Shown piece by piece: positions 45,201 to 58,448 of a stretch of DNA of 64,000 nt; within the stretch, counting starts at the first letter, position 1; every line of letters begins with the position of its first letter. The notes under the pieces were generated by a model, which ran no database searches, was not told where the DNA came from, and saw nothing but the letters and a program-made list of their open reading frames with translations. The position numbers were made by a program, and so were the translations under genes. Source of the stretch: Linanthus parryae (taxonomy: Eukaryota > Streptophyta > Magnoliopsida > Ericales > Polemoniaceae); the NCBI GenBank assembly GCA_023055425.1, contig JALGPY010000002.1:156499345-156563344 (forward strand). Direction: 5' to 3'.

Positions 45201-46540
45201 ATGAGATTCTGTTGAGTCTGTTCCCTTGGAAGCATATGTCAAAAGGAAATCAGGTCATGCTTATCTTTTACTTTTGGAACACCCCAAACTCTCATGACAC
45301 AAAAGACAAATCAACATTTGAAAACAAAAAAATGTGAAATTTGGTTAAAGGGAAATGTTTTTTTCCTATTATTTGCAAATGTTACAAATATGTTGAAGTC
45401 AGTTAGATTTGTCTTAAGGCAAGAAAACAAAGTGAACAACAATGAATTTTCCCTCAACCAACTAACCCCACCCACCCATTGTCACCAACAAGGAAACTTT
45501 GGACCAACCTGAGAATTATACATCTTTCTGCTCATCCATCACCAAAGAGGACCCATCAAACTACACTCCTCAAAGTGAAACTCATTTCCTTTGTTCCTAG
45601 TTTTGTGCTTCTGTGTGATACCATCCTAACAAACATGAATCTCAAATTCTCAATGATAATGTTTGATATCATGAATGGCTTCAGATCAGTTGGTATAAGC
45701 CTAGCTAGCTGCATTTATCAACCTAGAGTTCAAAATTGATAGGGTTTATAGACACTTGTTGACTTAGTTGTGTACTCAGCTTGGTCACCTGAATGTCCTA
45801 GGTCTGATTTCCATCCCTCTCAATCATGAGTCTGTTAGCTATGAGCAACCTCGGCTGGTTTAAATCTTGTATGCGACAGGAGACTAACATGACATTGAAG
45901 ACATGGATTTTGATTTAGAACAAATGAGTTTGGCTCATAAATGAGTCAGCATGATTAAAAGATGATGTTAAAGAGGTTAGGTTCAAAATAACCAGTGTAA
46001 CCCATTTATGATTCATGTACAACCCGGCCTTTAAACAACCCATCTGTCCACCATTAAAATCAGACATGACAGGTATCTAACACATGTTTTTATTCTCGTA
46101 TATATGGTAATGTTGCGTTAACTATAAGTAGTTTGTACATCCTGGTTTGCAATATTATTTTCTTTTGGTACTGCTACAAACATTGCTGCATTCAGAAATT
46201 GGTTGTTGTCACTTTTGATTTGGCAGGCGTTATCTTTGAGGATATTACTTGAGAATATTTGGACGAATAAGCGGTTTGTTGGTATGAATTTCTCAAATTA
46301 TAGGTAACCTGGCTGGTGATTTATTGGGTTAAATTATTATCTAATCTTTTGAATGTGTCATCATGATGAATTGTAAGACTATCAACAGCCATGGGCTTAG
46401 GCTCACCCGATGTCGTGATTAGTTCATCCAATAAGGAGGGGGAGGTGGCGGAGGTAGCTAATCAGAGGCCGTGTAGGCATGGTGTCGGCCGCTGAGAAGA
46501 ACAGGGACGAGCCTGCGTCCTCTGCTATCAGTGTCTATAT
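42290..46540. other. Intergenic; one LTR-like block and a poly-C tract
   Basis: No supported gene. A run of 23 C lies at 43502-43524. The open frames at 44779-45009 and 45036-45242 lie in or near an LTR-like region. The rest is AT-rich single-copy-looking sequence with no domain I recognise. Confidence 0.45.
44729..45032 (+). repeat. Possible copia-type LTR fragment
   Basis: It begins TGTTAGCTGTTATTTG and contains CTTCTTCAATAAAAAAAA at about 44903 (polyadenylation-like), a TCTCTTTTCTCTC leader and a possible ACA end. This is the style of short plant copia LTRs. No primer site or target duplication supports the boundaries. Confidence 0.3.
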
Positions 46541-46547
46541 ATGTGTA

Positions 46548-46801
46548 CTCCCTCCGTCTTAAAATGAGTATTTTCCTGTTTCCTGAAAACATTTGGAAAA
46601 GGTAAAATTAACTAGAAAAACGGTATAAGAACTTTCTTTGAGAAAAACGGTATAGGAACTTAAAAATCTTTTGTTGTAGAATAATCTTAAGTCTACAAAT
46701 CATGAAAAGAATTAAAAGTTTCAGTATAATTTTAACCGTGAAATAATCTTGTCAAAACAATCAGAAAAAATAGCATGACACTTATTTTGGGACGGATGGA
46801 G
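46548..46801. mobile_element. Stowaway MITE (254 bp)
   Basis: Left CTCCCTCCGTCTTAAAATGA and right, read inward, CTCCATCCGTCCCAAAATAA form strong terminal inverted repeats. TA duplications at 46546-46547 and 46802-46803. AT-rich interior, no coding capacity. Confidence 0.88.
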
Positions 46802-46803
46802 TA

Positions 46804-49778
46804 TGTGTATAGAGATGCTTACATAAATAGAGACAGAGAGTTACTTTAGGTGAAAGGCTGTGTATGGGAGTACTGTTGCAAGATCTGTGATTATTTCGTG
46901 AATATATCAACTTTGTGGGCAGGAACAGGTGGGCGAGGGCGAGCAATGGCTGCTAGTAGTCTAAGGTTTCTCTTTTTTCATCATTTTCATTGAGAAACCG
47001 GATCATGATTTAATCAAATAAACCTTCAATCCAAACATATCAACTTGCATTTCTTCTGGCTTTAGTATACAGTCACTTATACTAGATCACTATTTGTATT
47101 AATAATGGAAGAAACATGGTATGAGGATTGGTTGTACTGTACATGGAAGAGGAAACAAGTCACATATCATAATAAAACTCCACAACAACTTTGAATAGTT
47201 GAGTGGGAAACGAGGTCGACAGAAATGGTGGTATTGTACAACCTAGGCTCCATAGCTCATACGGGACAAGTCTACCATCATTAATATGTAGGTGAAAGGA
47301 CCATCGTGCAGAGAAGACAATGCGTGGGGTTTCTTGTTGAGAATGTATGCATTGATGGAAGACCAGGATGCACGTAGTAGTCATGTTATAATATTTACGT
47401 GGAAATAAAACTAATGGGAGGATGCAAATTGTGAAATTAGAAGTGGGGAGAAAAGTTATAACAGTTCATTCTTCCGTGTACCACGTTTCCTGTTCTTACA
47501 TAAAAAAGTTGTTTCTTTCCAAATTAAGAAAAATAAATTCTTTAGTTTATCTCAAGCATGCGTTAGAAAAACTAGATTACGAAAATCGTAGATAACTCCG
47601 TCGACATGCCTATTGGGACATTTTCTCGACTGAGAATTCAAGTTCAGGTGAAATGAGGGATCTGGTGAACTTAGATCATGACTTATAGCTCACCCGGCAT
47701 GGGTGGCGGTTGGGATGGTGTGGAGCGTTATAAGGGCATCTCCAACCAATGTAGGGGAACAAGTGTCCAGATCTAACCGATTGAATGTCACATTTAGCAT
47801 GAATTATAGCTCACTTGGCGGGGTTGATGGTTGAGGTATTGTGGACCCTTATAAGGGCATCTCCTCGGATCATGTTAATCATGTGTGTGGGTAGAGGGTT
47901 CTTCCGGATATCTTTGGGATTATCCACTATTAGCTCTATGGCCGCAATTTTTTCTTCTATTCGGGACCTCAGCTTCTTGCACTCTGTTCTGGAATGTAGA
48001 ACGGACGTTTGACACTCGCACTATTGGGTTATCAATGACCGACAAGAACCTATATTTCCTCCATTACTTGCCAAGTTCATTATCTACGACCTAGTGTATG
48101 GTAGCGACTCCAAACGACTTCCTTCTTTCCTTGATAGTTTCCCCTTGCTAGCAATTGCGACCTCTTCGACCTTGAATACCGGCTTGAACCCCTACCCGAT
48201 CCGCAGTGTAGACCTGTCGTCTCTTTCCAGTCCTATGGCTCGATGTTGCATGTGCACTCTATCGGTCTTGAGAAGGTTAGCAAGTAGTGATTCACCAGTA
48301 GTCGAGAAGCATTATATTAACTGCCGAGAGATAAATGCTGGTGACTCGCTCCTCCACCCGCAAGAACTCCACGTAGAAATCATTTACCATTTACTCTCAA
48401 CTAGCAATATCTTCTGGCGTCAGCCTTTTTCAATAAGCTATGGGCCTCATATTCACGCCCCTGGTCATAGAATGTCGATGAAACACATGACACAGCCTTG
48501 CGCGTCACCCAATTTCCCATCGAACATCATGAATGTCGTGGTCTTATACTCTTGTGGGTTTGGCATCTCGCAATTTGCCCTTCCAAGCAATGGAGCGACT
48601 GGCCCTTAGCTCACGAGACATGAATGGTAGTGCCAATGGGAAAGATCTCATAAGCGAGGCCATCGAGGCACACAACCCCTTTGGTAGCCATGAGGTTGGA
48701 CATTTAAAGTGCTATGTGGGACATAAAAAGGGTCTATTAGCGGGACAACAAGTGAATATATGCTTGTAAAAGTGGTTGGGTATGGGAAGCCTAGTGTAAG
48801 TGTATTGCGCTAGGTGAACGCCAAAACCTCATGCACTGAACGGTGGGGATGAGGCATCACAAGCTCATATAGTCGCACTGTGAGCAACAAAGGTAGTATG
48901 TCGGCGCCATGGGTAGAAAGGAAGCCTGGGAACCGAACATGTATTTTCATGGATCATGGAATCCCAGTTGGTAACACGCAATGAATGGGGGAGCCTTCCA
49001 TGTTGCAAGGGCGTTCAAAGACATTGTGTGGGGGGATTCCTAGAATGCCACAAAAAGCAATCCGAGGGCATGAACCCCCACTGATGCTTCAACGCAGAAG
49101 ATGAAACTCGCTTTTTAACAAAAACTCTCCATTGACAATACGTCCCTGGTGATCCTCCAGGTGGGTACCTTTTCTCATGATTCCGGCGAAGGGCCTGCAA
49201 AATCTTGACAAAGGACCAAAGGTCTCCGATAGTGTTTTCCTCGAACCCTGTCTCATGGTCCGAGCTAGGTGCGGAGCCCGTAAATTGGTGATCATGGGGT
49301 CGTGGACCATCTTCTTGACCGTGGCAAGGGATTAGGGTAAGTGGGATGCGAGATATGATCGTCTACTATGTGTGCTCCGCCTGCACTATCCTATTGGTGG
49401 TGCCAAACCTAACATGTTGTATTCAGATAAAATATCTTCATAGATGATATTATACATGGGGAAAGAAGGGGAACATTAAGTAAACCCGTGAGAAGAGGGA
49501 AAGGGGGAAGGAGAAGGGAAGATACCTTCGGTTGAAGATGGCATATGAACATCTAAACATGTTGGAGCTCTGGGACACTATAGCGCTGAGGTAAGATATG
49601 TTTGTATCAGAAAAAACCACTTGGAGATGGAAAATCTACAAGCATACCCTAAACTCATTGTCCTCCGCAAAGGCATAGAAATGCCCCGGCAAGGAGTTAC
49701 GTATTAAAGATTCTCTTACGAGATAGAATTAAAGAAACTGATACTCTGAAAGAAAAATCTTACCGTTACACTATTAAG
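46804..49778. other. No intact gene; possible worn gypsy gag on minus strand
   Basis: The longest open frame (48094-48609, plus, 171 codons) has no recognisable domain. Read on the minus strand, about 48480-48560 gives PQEYKTTTFMMFDGKLGDAQ followed by stops. This faintly resembles the start of the plant gypsy gag domain (P-x-F-x-x-x-x-Y-D-G-x-x-D-P), so the plus frame may be a shadow. Base composition here is less AT-rich than in the surroundings. Confidence 0.3.
47677..47864. repeat. Two-copy direct repeat, period 121 bp
   Basis: CATGACTTATAGCTCAC at 47677 and CATGAATTATAGCTCAC at 47798, each followed by a diverged block ending ATAAGGGCATCTCC (47743 and 47864). The GGGCATCTCCAACC stretch at 47735 also resembles a MITE end, but no partner end was found. 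Confidence 0.7.
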
Positions 49779-49780
49779 TA

Positions 49781-50039
49781 CTACCTTTGTTTCGCCTGTT
49801 TCAACCTACTTCACTTTTTTTCACTATTCACTGGGTTACTTTCATTCGATGATTTGATTAGCAAAACGATACAAGAAGTTGATAATCTTTGCATGGTGTT
49901 ATAGAGGAAAGTTTATTCTAAAATACCATGAAAAATTGTTAAAAAATTACATCGTTTTGGTACCCAAATCACCAAGTCAAAGTGACTCAGTTACGGGTTA
50001 AAAAGTCAAACGCAGACGAAACAGACGAAACGGAGGTAG
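49781..50039. mobile_element. Stowaway MITE (259 bp)
   Basis: Ends CTACCTTTGTTTCG and CGAAACGGAGGTAG are inverted repeats with two mismatches. TA duplications at 49779-49780 and 50040-50041. AT-rich and non-coding. Confidence 0.85.
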
Positions 50040-50139
50040 TACGATAGATGTGTGATACCGTTAGCTAACTATTTGACTCTACTTCCCAGTTACCCGTGTG
50101 CTCTCCTGCAAGTCATAGATACGTGTAGACAATAGAGTT

Positions 50140-52078
50140 TGTCATAAATAGTTTAAGTAGTTATATAACTCCATATGGAAAATACATAATATAGAGTTCT
50201 GAAAAGCTTATCATTACAAGTCTCCAGTCATTATCCTGATATAATACATTCCATTACATAGATATAGTTAACTCTTACTTATAACCGAGGGAATCCACAA
50301 CCATCCATAACTGACTACTATACCATCCTTGTACAGAAGATTCTAAATTCCACCACCCTGAGGGTCGTGGGGATCAGATTCACTTCTGACAAACAAGGCT
50401 TAACCAATCCAACAAACATTCGAGATTTTAAATGTGCACACCCCTACTTGATCATCAGTCTAGAGAGTAGTACTAGTTACCTACATGTCCGAAGACAATA
50501 ATAACCATCCATGTGTCTGAAGGCAATAATGACCATCTAGGTGTCCGAAGAAAAAGGTAGAAATGCGGGTGTCTGGAGACGATAGTATGTGAATTCATTA
50601 TAATACTCATATGGGAGCCAAAACGGCTATTAACTTTAGAAAGATCCAATAATATTATACATGCTTACATGACATACAGCATAGTTTCCTGATTAGCAGA
50701 GCTGTTTCTATATTCTAGCAACCACGACTTTCCGGCAATGATGGAGTTTTTCGGCGGGTTTCCAACCCAGATTCCGGTGGTAACAACGGTGAACAATGAG
50801 TTACAGCCTCCTACCTAGCCTGTTGGATGTGCCTTTATCACCGATGGTCTTCCTTCTATGGTAGTTGGTTCGCCAAATTGGATTGGGGCTTTAGCTCACC
50901 ACATCAATGTGACTCCCCCACTGTAGCAGATCGGGGAGAGAGGGGGGGGACAAAAGGAGTTGCAGTGGAGGTGGTGTTCGTGGTGATGGTTGAAGAAGAT
51001 GAAGAAGAGGGAGATTTGGGGTGCTTAAATACCCTAACTGAGCTGTGTCAGCCTCCTAGCTGTCATAAGATGTTGATGACGCCTAGCATGGTGAGGTGTT
51101 AAAGAAGTGTACGGTAGAAGCCTCGTAGTTTTCACATTGGGTGTTAATTGTAGTTTTCTAAACTTTTTTGGGGTAGTTTTATAATTAAATAGAAACTCAA
51201 CTTTCTGGAAATTTCAACAATATCCCCTAACTTAAAGAGATTCAACAATCATTATGTAGCCTTCAGCAGTACCAATTTGGCTAGATTTCAGTTAGAAACT
51301 CGGTTTTGATCAGTTACATATTAAACCCACCAAACTTTTTGATAATTCCACTTTTGCCTCCATTACTTTAAGAGTATTCCAATATCAATTCTTATCCACC
51401 TATTGTCAATATCTATTCCACTCTCAGCTGAAAAATAAGAATTTTTTTATTTACAATTTTACCTAGGGGGGCAACTTGCGCGGGCGGAACCCTGCCAACC
51501 TGAGTCTAGCCCGAACTAAAATATCTCCCGAACACATAGTTTTATTAATTTGGACGGGCTTGGACATAAATTCTCAGCCCGAATTACAATCAGGTTCGGG
51601 CTTGGGCACAAATACTATACGACAGGATAACCCAAATTGCCCAATTTATATGATCACTACCTACAAAAATTATGTTTTGAGCGAATTATGTAGCATATCT
51701 AACATGAATCTGCTACTTTTGTTTTGATTATTAGCGATGTTTTTAATTAGTTTTGTTCTTGAACTAGCTTTATTTAGTTTTTTCACTAAAAAATTATAAC
51801 TATCTTGTGTTTAAAAAAAACATTAAATTCGGAAATCTAGCTTGAAGTCGAATTGATTTGTACGAATTTGGGCTCGGATGGGTTGACGATGCTCTTAATT
51901 CGTGCCGGGCTAGGCATGGGCTGCCTCAAAAGAACCCGGGCTCGGGCTAGGACAGGGGTGCCAAACCGTCTGCCCCCAACCCACCCCCCCCCCCCCCCCC
52001 CCGAGTTGCAGTCCTTGCTTTACTCCATAAATTCTGAGATACTGTATTTTAACCCCTAGTAATGTTTCAGGTATTACA
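50140..52078 (-). mobile_element. Gypsy-type LTR, partial, interrupted by a hAT-like element
   Basis: Read on the minus strand, TTCGGGGATGAAGATTCC at 52095-52115 is followed by TTTAAGGCAGG and then TGTAATACCTGAAAC at 52078. This is the usual layout of pol end, purine tract and LTR start in plant chromovirus-like gypsy elements. The LTR continues with a TATA-like TATTTAAG (about 51030) and a CT-rich leader near 50970-51020. A possible CA end (TTTATGACA) is at 50140. The open frame 50827-51102 is on the opposite strand and is taken as a shadow of the leader. The left boundary is uncertain. Confidence 0.4.
51470..51982. mobile_element. hAT-like non-autonomous element rich in CGGGC motifs
   Basis: It starts GGGGGGCAACTTGCGCGGGC and ends GGTGCCAAACCGTCTGCCCCC. 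The ends are weak inverted repeats, with GGGCTCGGGC and AGCCCGAA motifs clustered at both sides as in hAT MITEs. Directly followed by 19 C (51984-52002). No convincing 8-bp duplication. Confidence 0.35.
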
Positions 52079-52119
52079 TTCTACCTGCCTTAAAGGAATC
52101 TTCATCCCCGAAGATCTCA

Positions 52120-53130
52120 TACAACTCCATACTCCTTCTGATCCTTTATGATTATCTGTCGAACTTTGTCAAGCTTAATGTTCTTGGTTTCTTGCCTTGT
52201 CCTCTCATGTGGTGTTGTCTTGTCATCATACACAGATCCTTGTTATTGGTAGTTCAGTCGTTCATAACTTTCCCTTTCCGAGGGACAAGCATAGCCTTGT
52301 TTGCTCCATCAGTAACCAGATGATGCAATAAGTTGTAAGTCCACATCCTCGTGTATTGTTCCTATAGTGCTCATCTGATGGTCTCATGTTTTCTTCATTA
52401 CTCAAGTTCTACAGTTCTTTTACTAGGTCACAAGGCCCCAAGTGTAATACCCCTTCACCTTCATCCTTAAGACTCTCGATAGACATTCAACTATATCCCA
52501 CTTCCTTTATTATACCCCACGTCATGCTTCTGACTTCTAAGATTGTTTCATCATCTACAGTTTTTTGCTAAGTTTGACCATCTCCGACGTGTCTTATAAC
52601 TCCTTTATCCGGAACCTTTATGCGATCCTCAGAACTACCTTGGTATAGATGTCTTGAGCATCAAACAAACACGTCCAATCCCCATCCAGACCCCTGATGA
52701 GATTCTCCTTAACGTATTACTCCTCTCTTGAACTATTGTATTCTTTGACTTGATGTCTAACAACTCATTTCCCTGAATTTACCTCAACTGATAATTTCCA
52801 AGTACTACTTTTCTAGTCTCTCTCATGTTTCCTTTTTCCTTTTTACGAAAATCTTTTTTCCATTCGATTTCTTCACACATCTTATTTATTACAACTTCTG
52901 ACTCACCGCCCAGTCTTCACTTCATACTGTAGTCCCTTTGCGGACTTCCAGATACCCTAATCAACCTTACTCTCATTCCTCAAAACCCTATCATGATGCA
53001 CACCCATGACACTCTTTGATAAACATACGCACAACCTTTCCAATTGCCACGACCCATCTACTTAAGTCTCACACATTAACCCACTTCTTTCATCAATTTA
53101 CTAAACCAGTTCCAATGAATCGGGGAAGAA
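52120..53130. other. No gene recognised
   Basis: C- and T-rich plus strand. On the minus strand next to the LTR, an open stretch reads TPHERTRQETKNIKLDKVR but gives no recognised domain. It is probably worn internal retrotransposon sequence. The open frame 52386-52571 is unsupported. Confidence 0.35.
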
Positions 53131-53141
53131 AGAATGCAGGG

Positions 53142-53572
53142 CATAGAGTCGGTTAACCGACCCGATTCTAACCGTTTCTTGAGTATACGAGCTCGAGCCC
53201 GAAAGGACCAAACTGGGACCCATATCAACTTTTTGCGGGCTAGGGCGGGTTAGACCTTATGTCGAACCGTGAACCGGTTCAAAACCGGCCCAGTAATAAC
53301 TGATAGGAACTGTTGGCCGAGCTCGGGCCGAAACTGAATTGTGAACCGAACTCAACCGGCACTTTCTCACCTTTTCCACAAGTTTTGATATATATAAAAA
53401 CCGAACCGGCATACCCGGTTACGGTTACACGGGCCGGGCCGATTAGAGGATACGAAAAAATTCCGGACTGGTTAACCATAACTAAATAACCGGTAACTGA
53501 GCCTAAACCGATCTGAGCCTGATCACTTCAAGGATTCTCTGATCGTTCGGTTAACCAAGATTGCAGCTCTAG
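53142..53572. mobile_element. hAT-like non-autonomous element with AACCGG-type repeats
   Basis: Both ends carry TAGAG followed by GGTTAACCGA (left 53138-53160; right read inward from 53572, with an 11-base insertion). The interior is full of AACCGG, GGGCCG and CCCGAA motifs. A clear 8-bp duplication was not found. Confidence 0.4.
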
Positions 53573-56500
53573 AGTGGTGAGAAGGCTTTATAACTACGCA
53601 CCCAAGGGTGAATTCGTAAATTGCACTTTCTGTCTAGGAGAGTCATCGGAAAGGCGATTTTATGATTTTACCAAAGCATTAAAATACCATGCATTATATC
53701 GCTAAAGTAGGGAGGAACTTGTCGAAATTCACCAAGCAAGTAGTGAGACTTGGTAGATATGAAGGAATTAATAACAAGTCAAGGGCAAGCAAGAGCAGAC
53801 GCATTGTTCCAAATTTTGAACATATGTTCGTTCCGCTTTGTCGATTAATACAAAGTAATTACCCCTTCCCAACTTAGCAGTGTTTAGGAGTTCCCATTTG
53901 GTTCTCTACTCTTGGACTCCAATTTCCGTCGGTGTCTCTCTAATAGACTTGCCATAAACAAACCTGAAGGAGACCAGTGGCTCATATTTTCGCAATGGGA
54001 AAAATCACTATAGTAATTGGTCAATTCAATGAATGAGTCTCTTCCATAGTACAACTCCACATAAATCATTCTATAATTGTATCAGCATTTGTCAGACTGT
54101 TTAGAGCCTCTCCCTCCAGGCATCTCTCTCTCTCTCTCACTCTGTGCAGAGCAGCAAAGGAAATTTATGGCTATTGGTTCAGGAATCTCTGAAGAGAGAT
54201 ATACAGAGTGTGCAAAAAACTCTGAAGAGTGGGACACTACTGCACGCTTCAAACTTATTATCAAAAACTTGTCAACCTGGACAACTTACAGCTCGAGGTT
54301 TTTCAGAAGAGTAAATGAATTAACCTTCTTCTGTGAATGGCGTACATAGACTCACGTGCGACATTTAAGCTTATACATGAACATGCTTATAGGCTAAGCT
54401 ACAATTAACAGTCCATGCTTACTTCGCTTCTAAAGAGAATTTATGCATCTTTAATCGACAGTTATTTCAGGGCCGTGTTGTTCGTCAACACAGAACAACA
54501 TAGCAAATTCCTTTTAGATTACAAGCCAGCCTGTGAATATTTGTTCCAAACTGGGTAGAGCTAGGAATTACAAAATAATGTGGTAAAGATTTTACATTTT
54601 CAGAGTTTTACCAAGAATTTTATTGAAAATTTATGTTATGAGTAGGAGCACTGGTGCTGTTTCACAAATCTAGGGTGAGGATCTTCAAGCATGTTTTAAA
54701 AAACCGGACCGAACATCAAACTGGTACGGCAGTAGTTTTAGGTTCACCCAGTAAAGCCGCCCGTTTTTTAAACAATATGTAATTATATCTTTTTATATAA
54801 ATATGCAATACACTTAATCAAAGACGTAAATATGACTGAACATATTGATCAAATGTGACGAATACTCTTGCCTTAGTGGAAATTAATTTTTCGAAACATA
54901 TCATGTACCATTGTACCCTATGGTATTGAGTTATGACAGCTGCCTCGAGTGCTGAGTGTCACGTCAACTATATCACGGTACAAGGGCACTCCAAGCCAAG
55001 GGGGTAGAAAATAGAGTTCGACCTACACAAGAACTATGACGGATTTACCATTCAATTAGTATCTGATTGACCCAATTAAATTTCCGAAACATACCATCAA
55101 ACCCTTTAGTCCAATCTTCTCTTTGCTGAGCAAAAACCAAACCCATTTTTGTTCCAATGTTACAAATAACAAGTACTAATTTGGGCAGATGCAGATTGCA
55201 AGATAAAGATGCTGGATTCTGCCATGGTGAATCTTCCATGATACACATTATGTGCTCCCTCATCCCCAACTTAATATATGAACAAGTTGTTACAAAAGGT
55301 CATATCACCATAACCTTAATTTTTCTCTCAAGAAATTTATACTAGTACGCCAAGGATTTTTTCCTTTGGTCGGCCATCATATACAAATTCCAACAATGAA
55401 TTCACAAGTCACCAATCAACTATAAGGCATTCAAATGGTTTGGAGATCTGGTGGATTCGTACTCTATAATCTATTACTCTTTCAGAAAAAAGGGACCAAA
55501 AACATGTCAATGTTGAGTACCGAAAACATCATAATAAGGAAGATAGCCCTGAAAATACAGACATGAATAGTAGAAACCTCAAGTCATACACGAGACTTTA
55601 GGAATCCCAGAAATCTCAACTTCAACTTGAGGTTTCGAAAAGCACAATATATTGAAATACGCGATGGATAAAGGAGATGCTGACGAGGGGTTAATGGTTG
55701 AAGGAGAAATCAATCTGGAACATTGTGATAGTGGCCAATCACGTGACTCGAGTTTGGCTTACCATTTAATCGAGTAAATGGTAAGGGTCATTCTTGTCAT
55801 TTATTGACTCCTATCAACAAGGTGTTTCCATGATTTCTAAAACTACGCTACCTCGGTTTATATAGCAGTAGTTGTTATAGGGTAATTAGCCTAAGAGACG
55901 ATTGAATTGCTCTGAACAAATAGAAGTGTGTGACTTGAAGACCACTTTTATCACAATCCTATGAGAATAAGCACAAGTTGAGAAACTAAAAGGCAAGGAA
56001 AAAAAGTTGTGGGGAAAAGAATCCAGCAAATGACTAGAATATAATGCAGGAAGCATAGATAACTATGGAAGTTTCACTAAGCCTCTGAAATGAGTGACAA
56101 CTGTAAGAAAGAAATCTAGGATTTCACAGGAGCATCCATTTTGATTCACCATTCCTGGGTAAAGATTTGTCTCTGTTACATCTCAGTTCATATTTCATGA
56201 AAGTAAAAAAAAGATGATTGTCAAATTCGACTAGATTTATTTATTTTACTATGTTGTTCTGGATGATCAGGTCGTCAATATCCTTGTATATGGGGTAGTA
56301 TATCTCCAAATAGACTGAGCAATAAGAGAACAAGAAGTTGTGAAAATTCCGCGCAGTTAAAGCTAGAAGAGCTTGTTAAAGCCAAAATCCAGAAACCACG
56401 AATACCTTAATGAAACCAACTTATCTACTTGCAATATACAAAAGGGAAACCAATGCATTTATCTTCCAAACTTCCTAAAGATACGATTACACTATTTATG

Positions 56501-57098
56501 TGCCCTTCCTAAAACCACCACAACTAAAGTAACAGAAGTTGCATTTCTAAAGTTCACAGGAAATCAAACCTCAGAAGGTATGGCAAAGCTTAAGACACAG
56601 CAGGGAGACAAGTGATGTCAAACTCAACAACCACAAAACACATTCCTTACACCAAATTAAATACATGGGAAAGAAGTAGAGAAACATATCTCAATATCAG
56701 CCATACCAATATGTGAGAACGCACAGCCAATACTCTTCAAGTGCGCAATGGGTAAATCCATGTTCTAGTGCAATAGCCTGCAAACCGCAACAAAGAGATA
56801 AACCAACCTGAGAAAACACGGACTACAAGGGCCGCAACTGAGAAGGCCAATAGGCAGCCCTTGGTTTTCCCCAAGTTTTGAATTCAAGACCTCTACACTG
56901 ACACCTAGACTTAAGCATGCCTGTCCGGCCTACTAAACGACATCCCGAAAGATTCGAACCTCAACATATTCATTATACCTAATGTTGTCAAAACCTGCAA
57001 CGAGATATTCTCGTCGCTAGCTCTTGTGATGACGTGATGACCTTTTCAGTGCAAAACTCAACATGGAAGGAAGCACCCAAATTGTCCTAAATAGGCAA
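53573..57098. other. Intergenic, no gene supported
   Basis: AT-rich sequence with only short open frames (for example 54077-54349 and 56373-56615), none with a recognisable domain. A short CT microsatellite is at 54122-54140. The CATGTTTTAAAAAACCGGACC stretch near 54690 resembles a small hAT-like remnant but is too short to delimit. Confidence 0.45.
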
Positions 57099-57107
57099 AA
57101 TCCCCAC

Positions 57108-57477
57108 TAGTGGTGTTAGGGAGCCGGCCAGGGCATCAGCGGGGGCTGATCACAGGGGTCCGGGCCGGGTCAAAAAGGGGAGAATTTGAACCCCTACGAG
57201 CCCGGCTAGGTGGGTATATTATCAATATACTAAAAACATTTTTAATATTATAAATTAATTAAATACCATTTTGAGGTGGCCAAACTGGCCCGGAGGGGGC
57301 GGGGCGGGCTGGAGGGGGCAAAGTATAACCGTTCCGGGTTGGGGGCCGGGTAGGGGGTTACAGGGGGCGGGCTGGTTGAAGGGTTTGAGGGGGGGGGGGG
57401 ATCAGGGCCGGTCCTAGCACATTTTAGGGTGGGCCGGGCTCTATCCTAGCATGGGTCGGCCTGGGTTGACACCATGA
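57108..57477. mobile_element. GC-rich hAT-like non-autonomous element (about 370 bp)
   Basis: Flanked by ATCCCCAC at 57100-57107 and 57478-57485, a perfect 8-bp duplication that extends to 9 with a preceding A. Ends TAGTGGTGTTAGGG and, read inward, CATGGTGTCAACCC are imperfect inverted repeats. The two G-rich arms (GGGCCGGG, GGGGCGGG) flank an AT-only core at 57225-57275. Contains 12 G at 57389-57400. Confidence 0.7.
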
Positions 57478-58168
57478 ATCCCCACACCCAAAGCAATATC
57501 AGAATACATATACAGAGCTCTTTCTCAAATCTCAAGACACTAAATTTCCAGGTTCAGTCAAAATAGCCACTCCGTCGGTCCATAGAAAACTTAAACCCAG
57601 TGCAGAAACACCTCTCAATATAAACCGGAAACGTTCCTATGAATCCCGACAAAAAGTTGACCAAAAAACACAATACCATTAGGACCTAAATAACCATGTA
57701 GAAATATGATCATTTCTAAATTTTGGAATATACAGTTTTACAATACGAAACCAAGCCCGACAAACAGCAATCTGGAATCAGAATAGGTGTGTGTGGTCTT
57801 GAGGGAATGCAAGCACAAATGACATGTCACACAAAAGCAATCAACCATCAAAACGCCTACGCCATACCGAAAATTTAAGCATAAGAGGGTTCATTACCTA
57901 TATCTATAGCTATACTACTAACTGACTAAGTACTCACTAAAAGTGCAGAGGGTTCCAATATTTTGTTAGTTTCCTACATTATCCTTGACAAATTGACATA
58001 CACAAAACTGAAGAGTTGAGACTATTCAAATCAGAATTGTTATTCAAAATTGAATTTTAACTGAGTTTAAAACCTCAATAATAGTGACTATTCAGTCTGT
58101 GCCTTTTCGGTGTCTTCCCCACACCCAAATAGTTGTGACGGTTTAAATTGGAATTGATACTTTTTTAA

Positions 58169-58448
58169 CGGGGTAAAACTCAAAAGGACACTTTGACACC
58201 TTTAGTGTGTCAAACTTCAGGACACTCACACCCCCTCAATGTGTCATTTCATACTCTAAGAGGGAAAATTTGTCCCCAAAACTACTATCAGTGACGAACA
58301 CCCACCTCAAACTAACGAAGTCACAATTAGGGAGTGCAAATGTCCTGAAATTTGGCACATTGAAGGGGTCAAAGTGTCCTTCCACAAACTTGAAGGGGTG
58401 AAAGTGTCTTTGCATCAAACTTGAGGGGTTGAAAGTATCTTTTACTCT
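58169..58448. mobile_element. MITE related to the one at 41734, in copy A
   Basis: It starts GGGGTAAAACTCAAAAGGAC and ends GAAAGTATCTTTTACTC. Three units of about 34 bp containing GAAGGGGTSAAAGTGTCY lie near the right end (58350-58440), as at 42210-42285. It is absent from duplication copy B, so it arrived after or independently of the duplication. Confidence 0.6.

Noticed and set aside
48094..48609. 171-codon open frame on the plus strand as a possible gene
   Set aside because: No recognisable domain or splice context. The opposite strand faintly resembles gypsy gag, so it may be a shadow frame.
53142..53572. 66-codon minus-strand frame as a small gene
   Set aside because: It falls inside a repeat of AACCGG motifs with hAT-like ends and has no protein features.
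57100..57485. CpG-island-like promoter because of high GC
   Set aside because: Bounded by an 8-bp duplication and inverted ends, with no downstream gene, so a small transposon explains it better.
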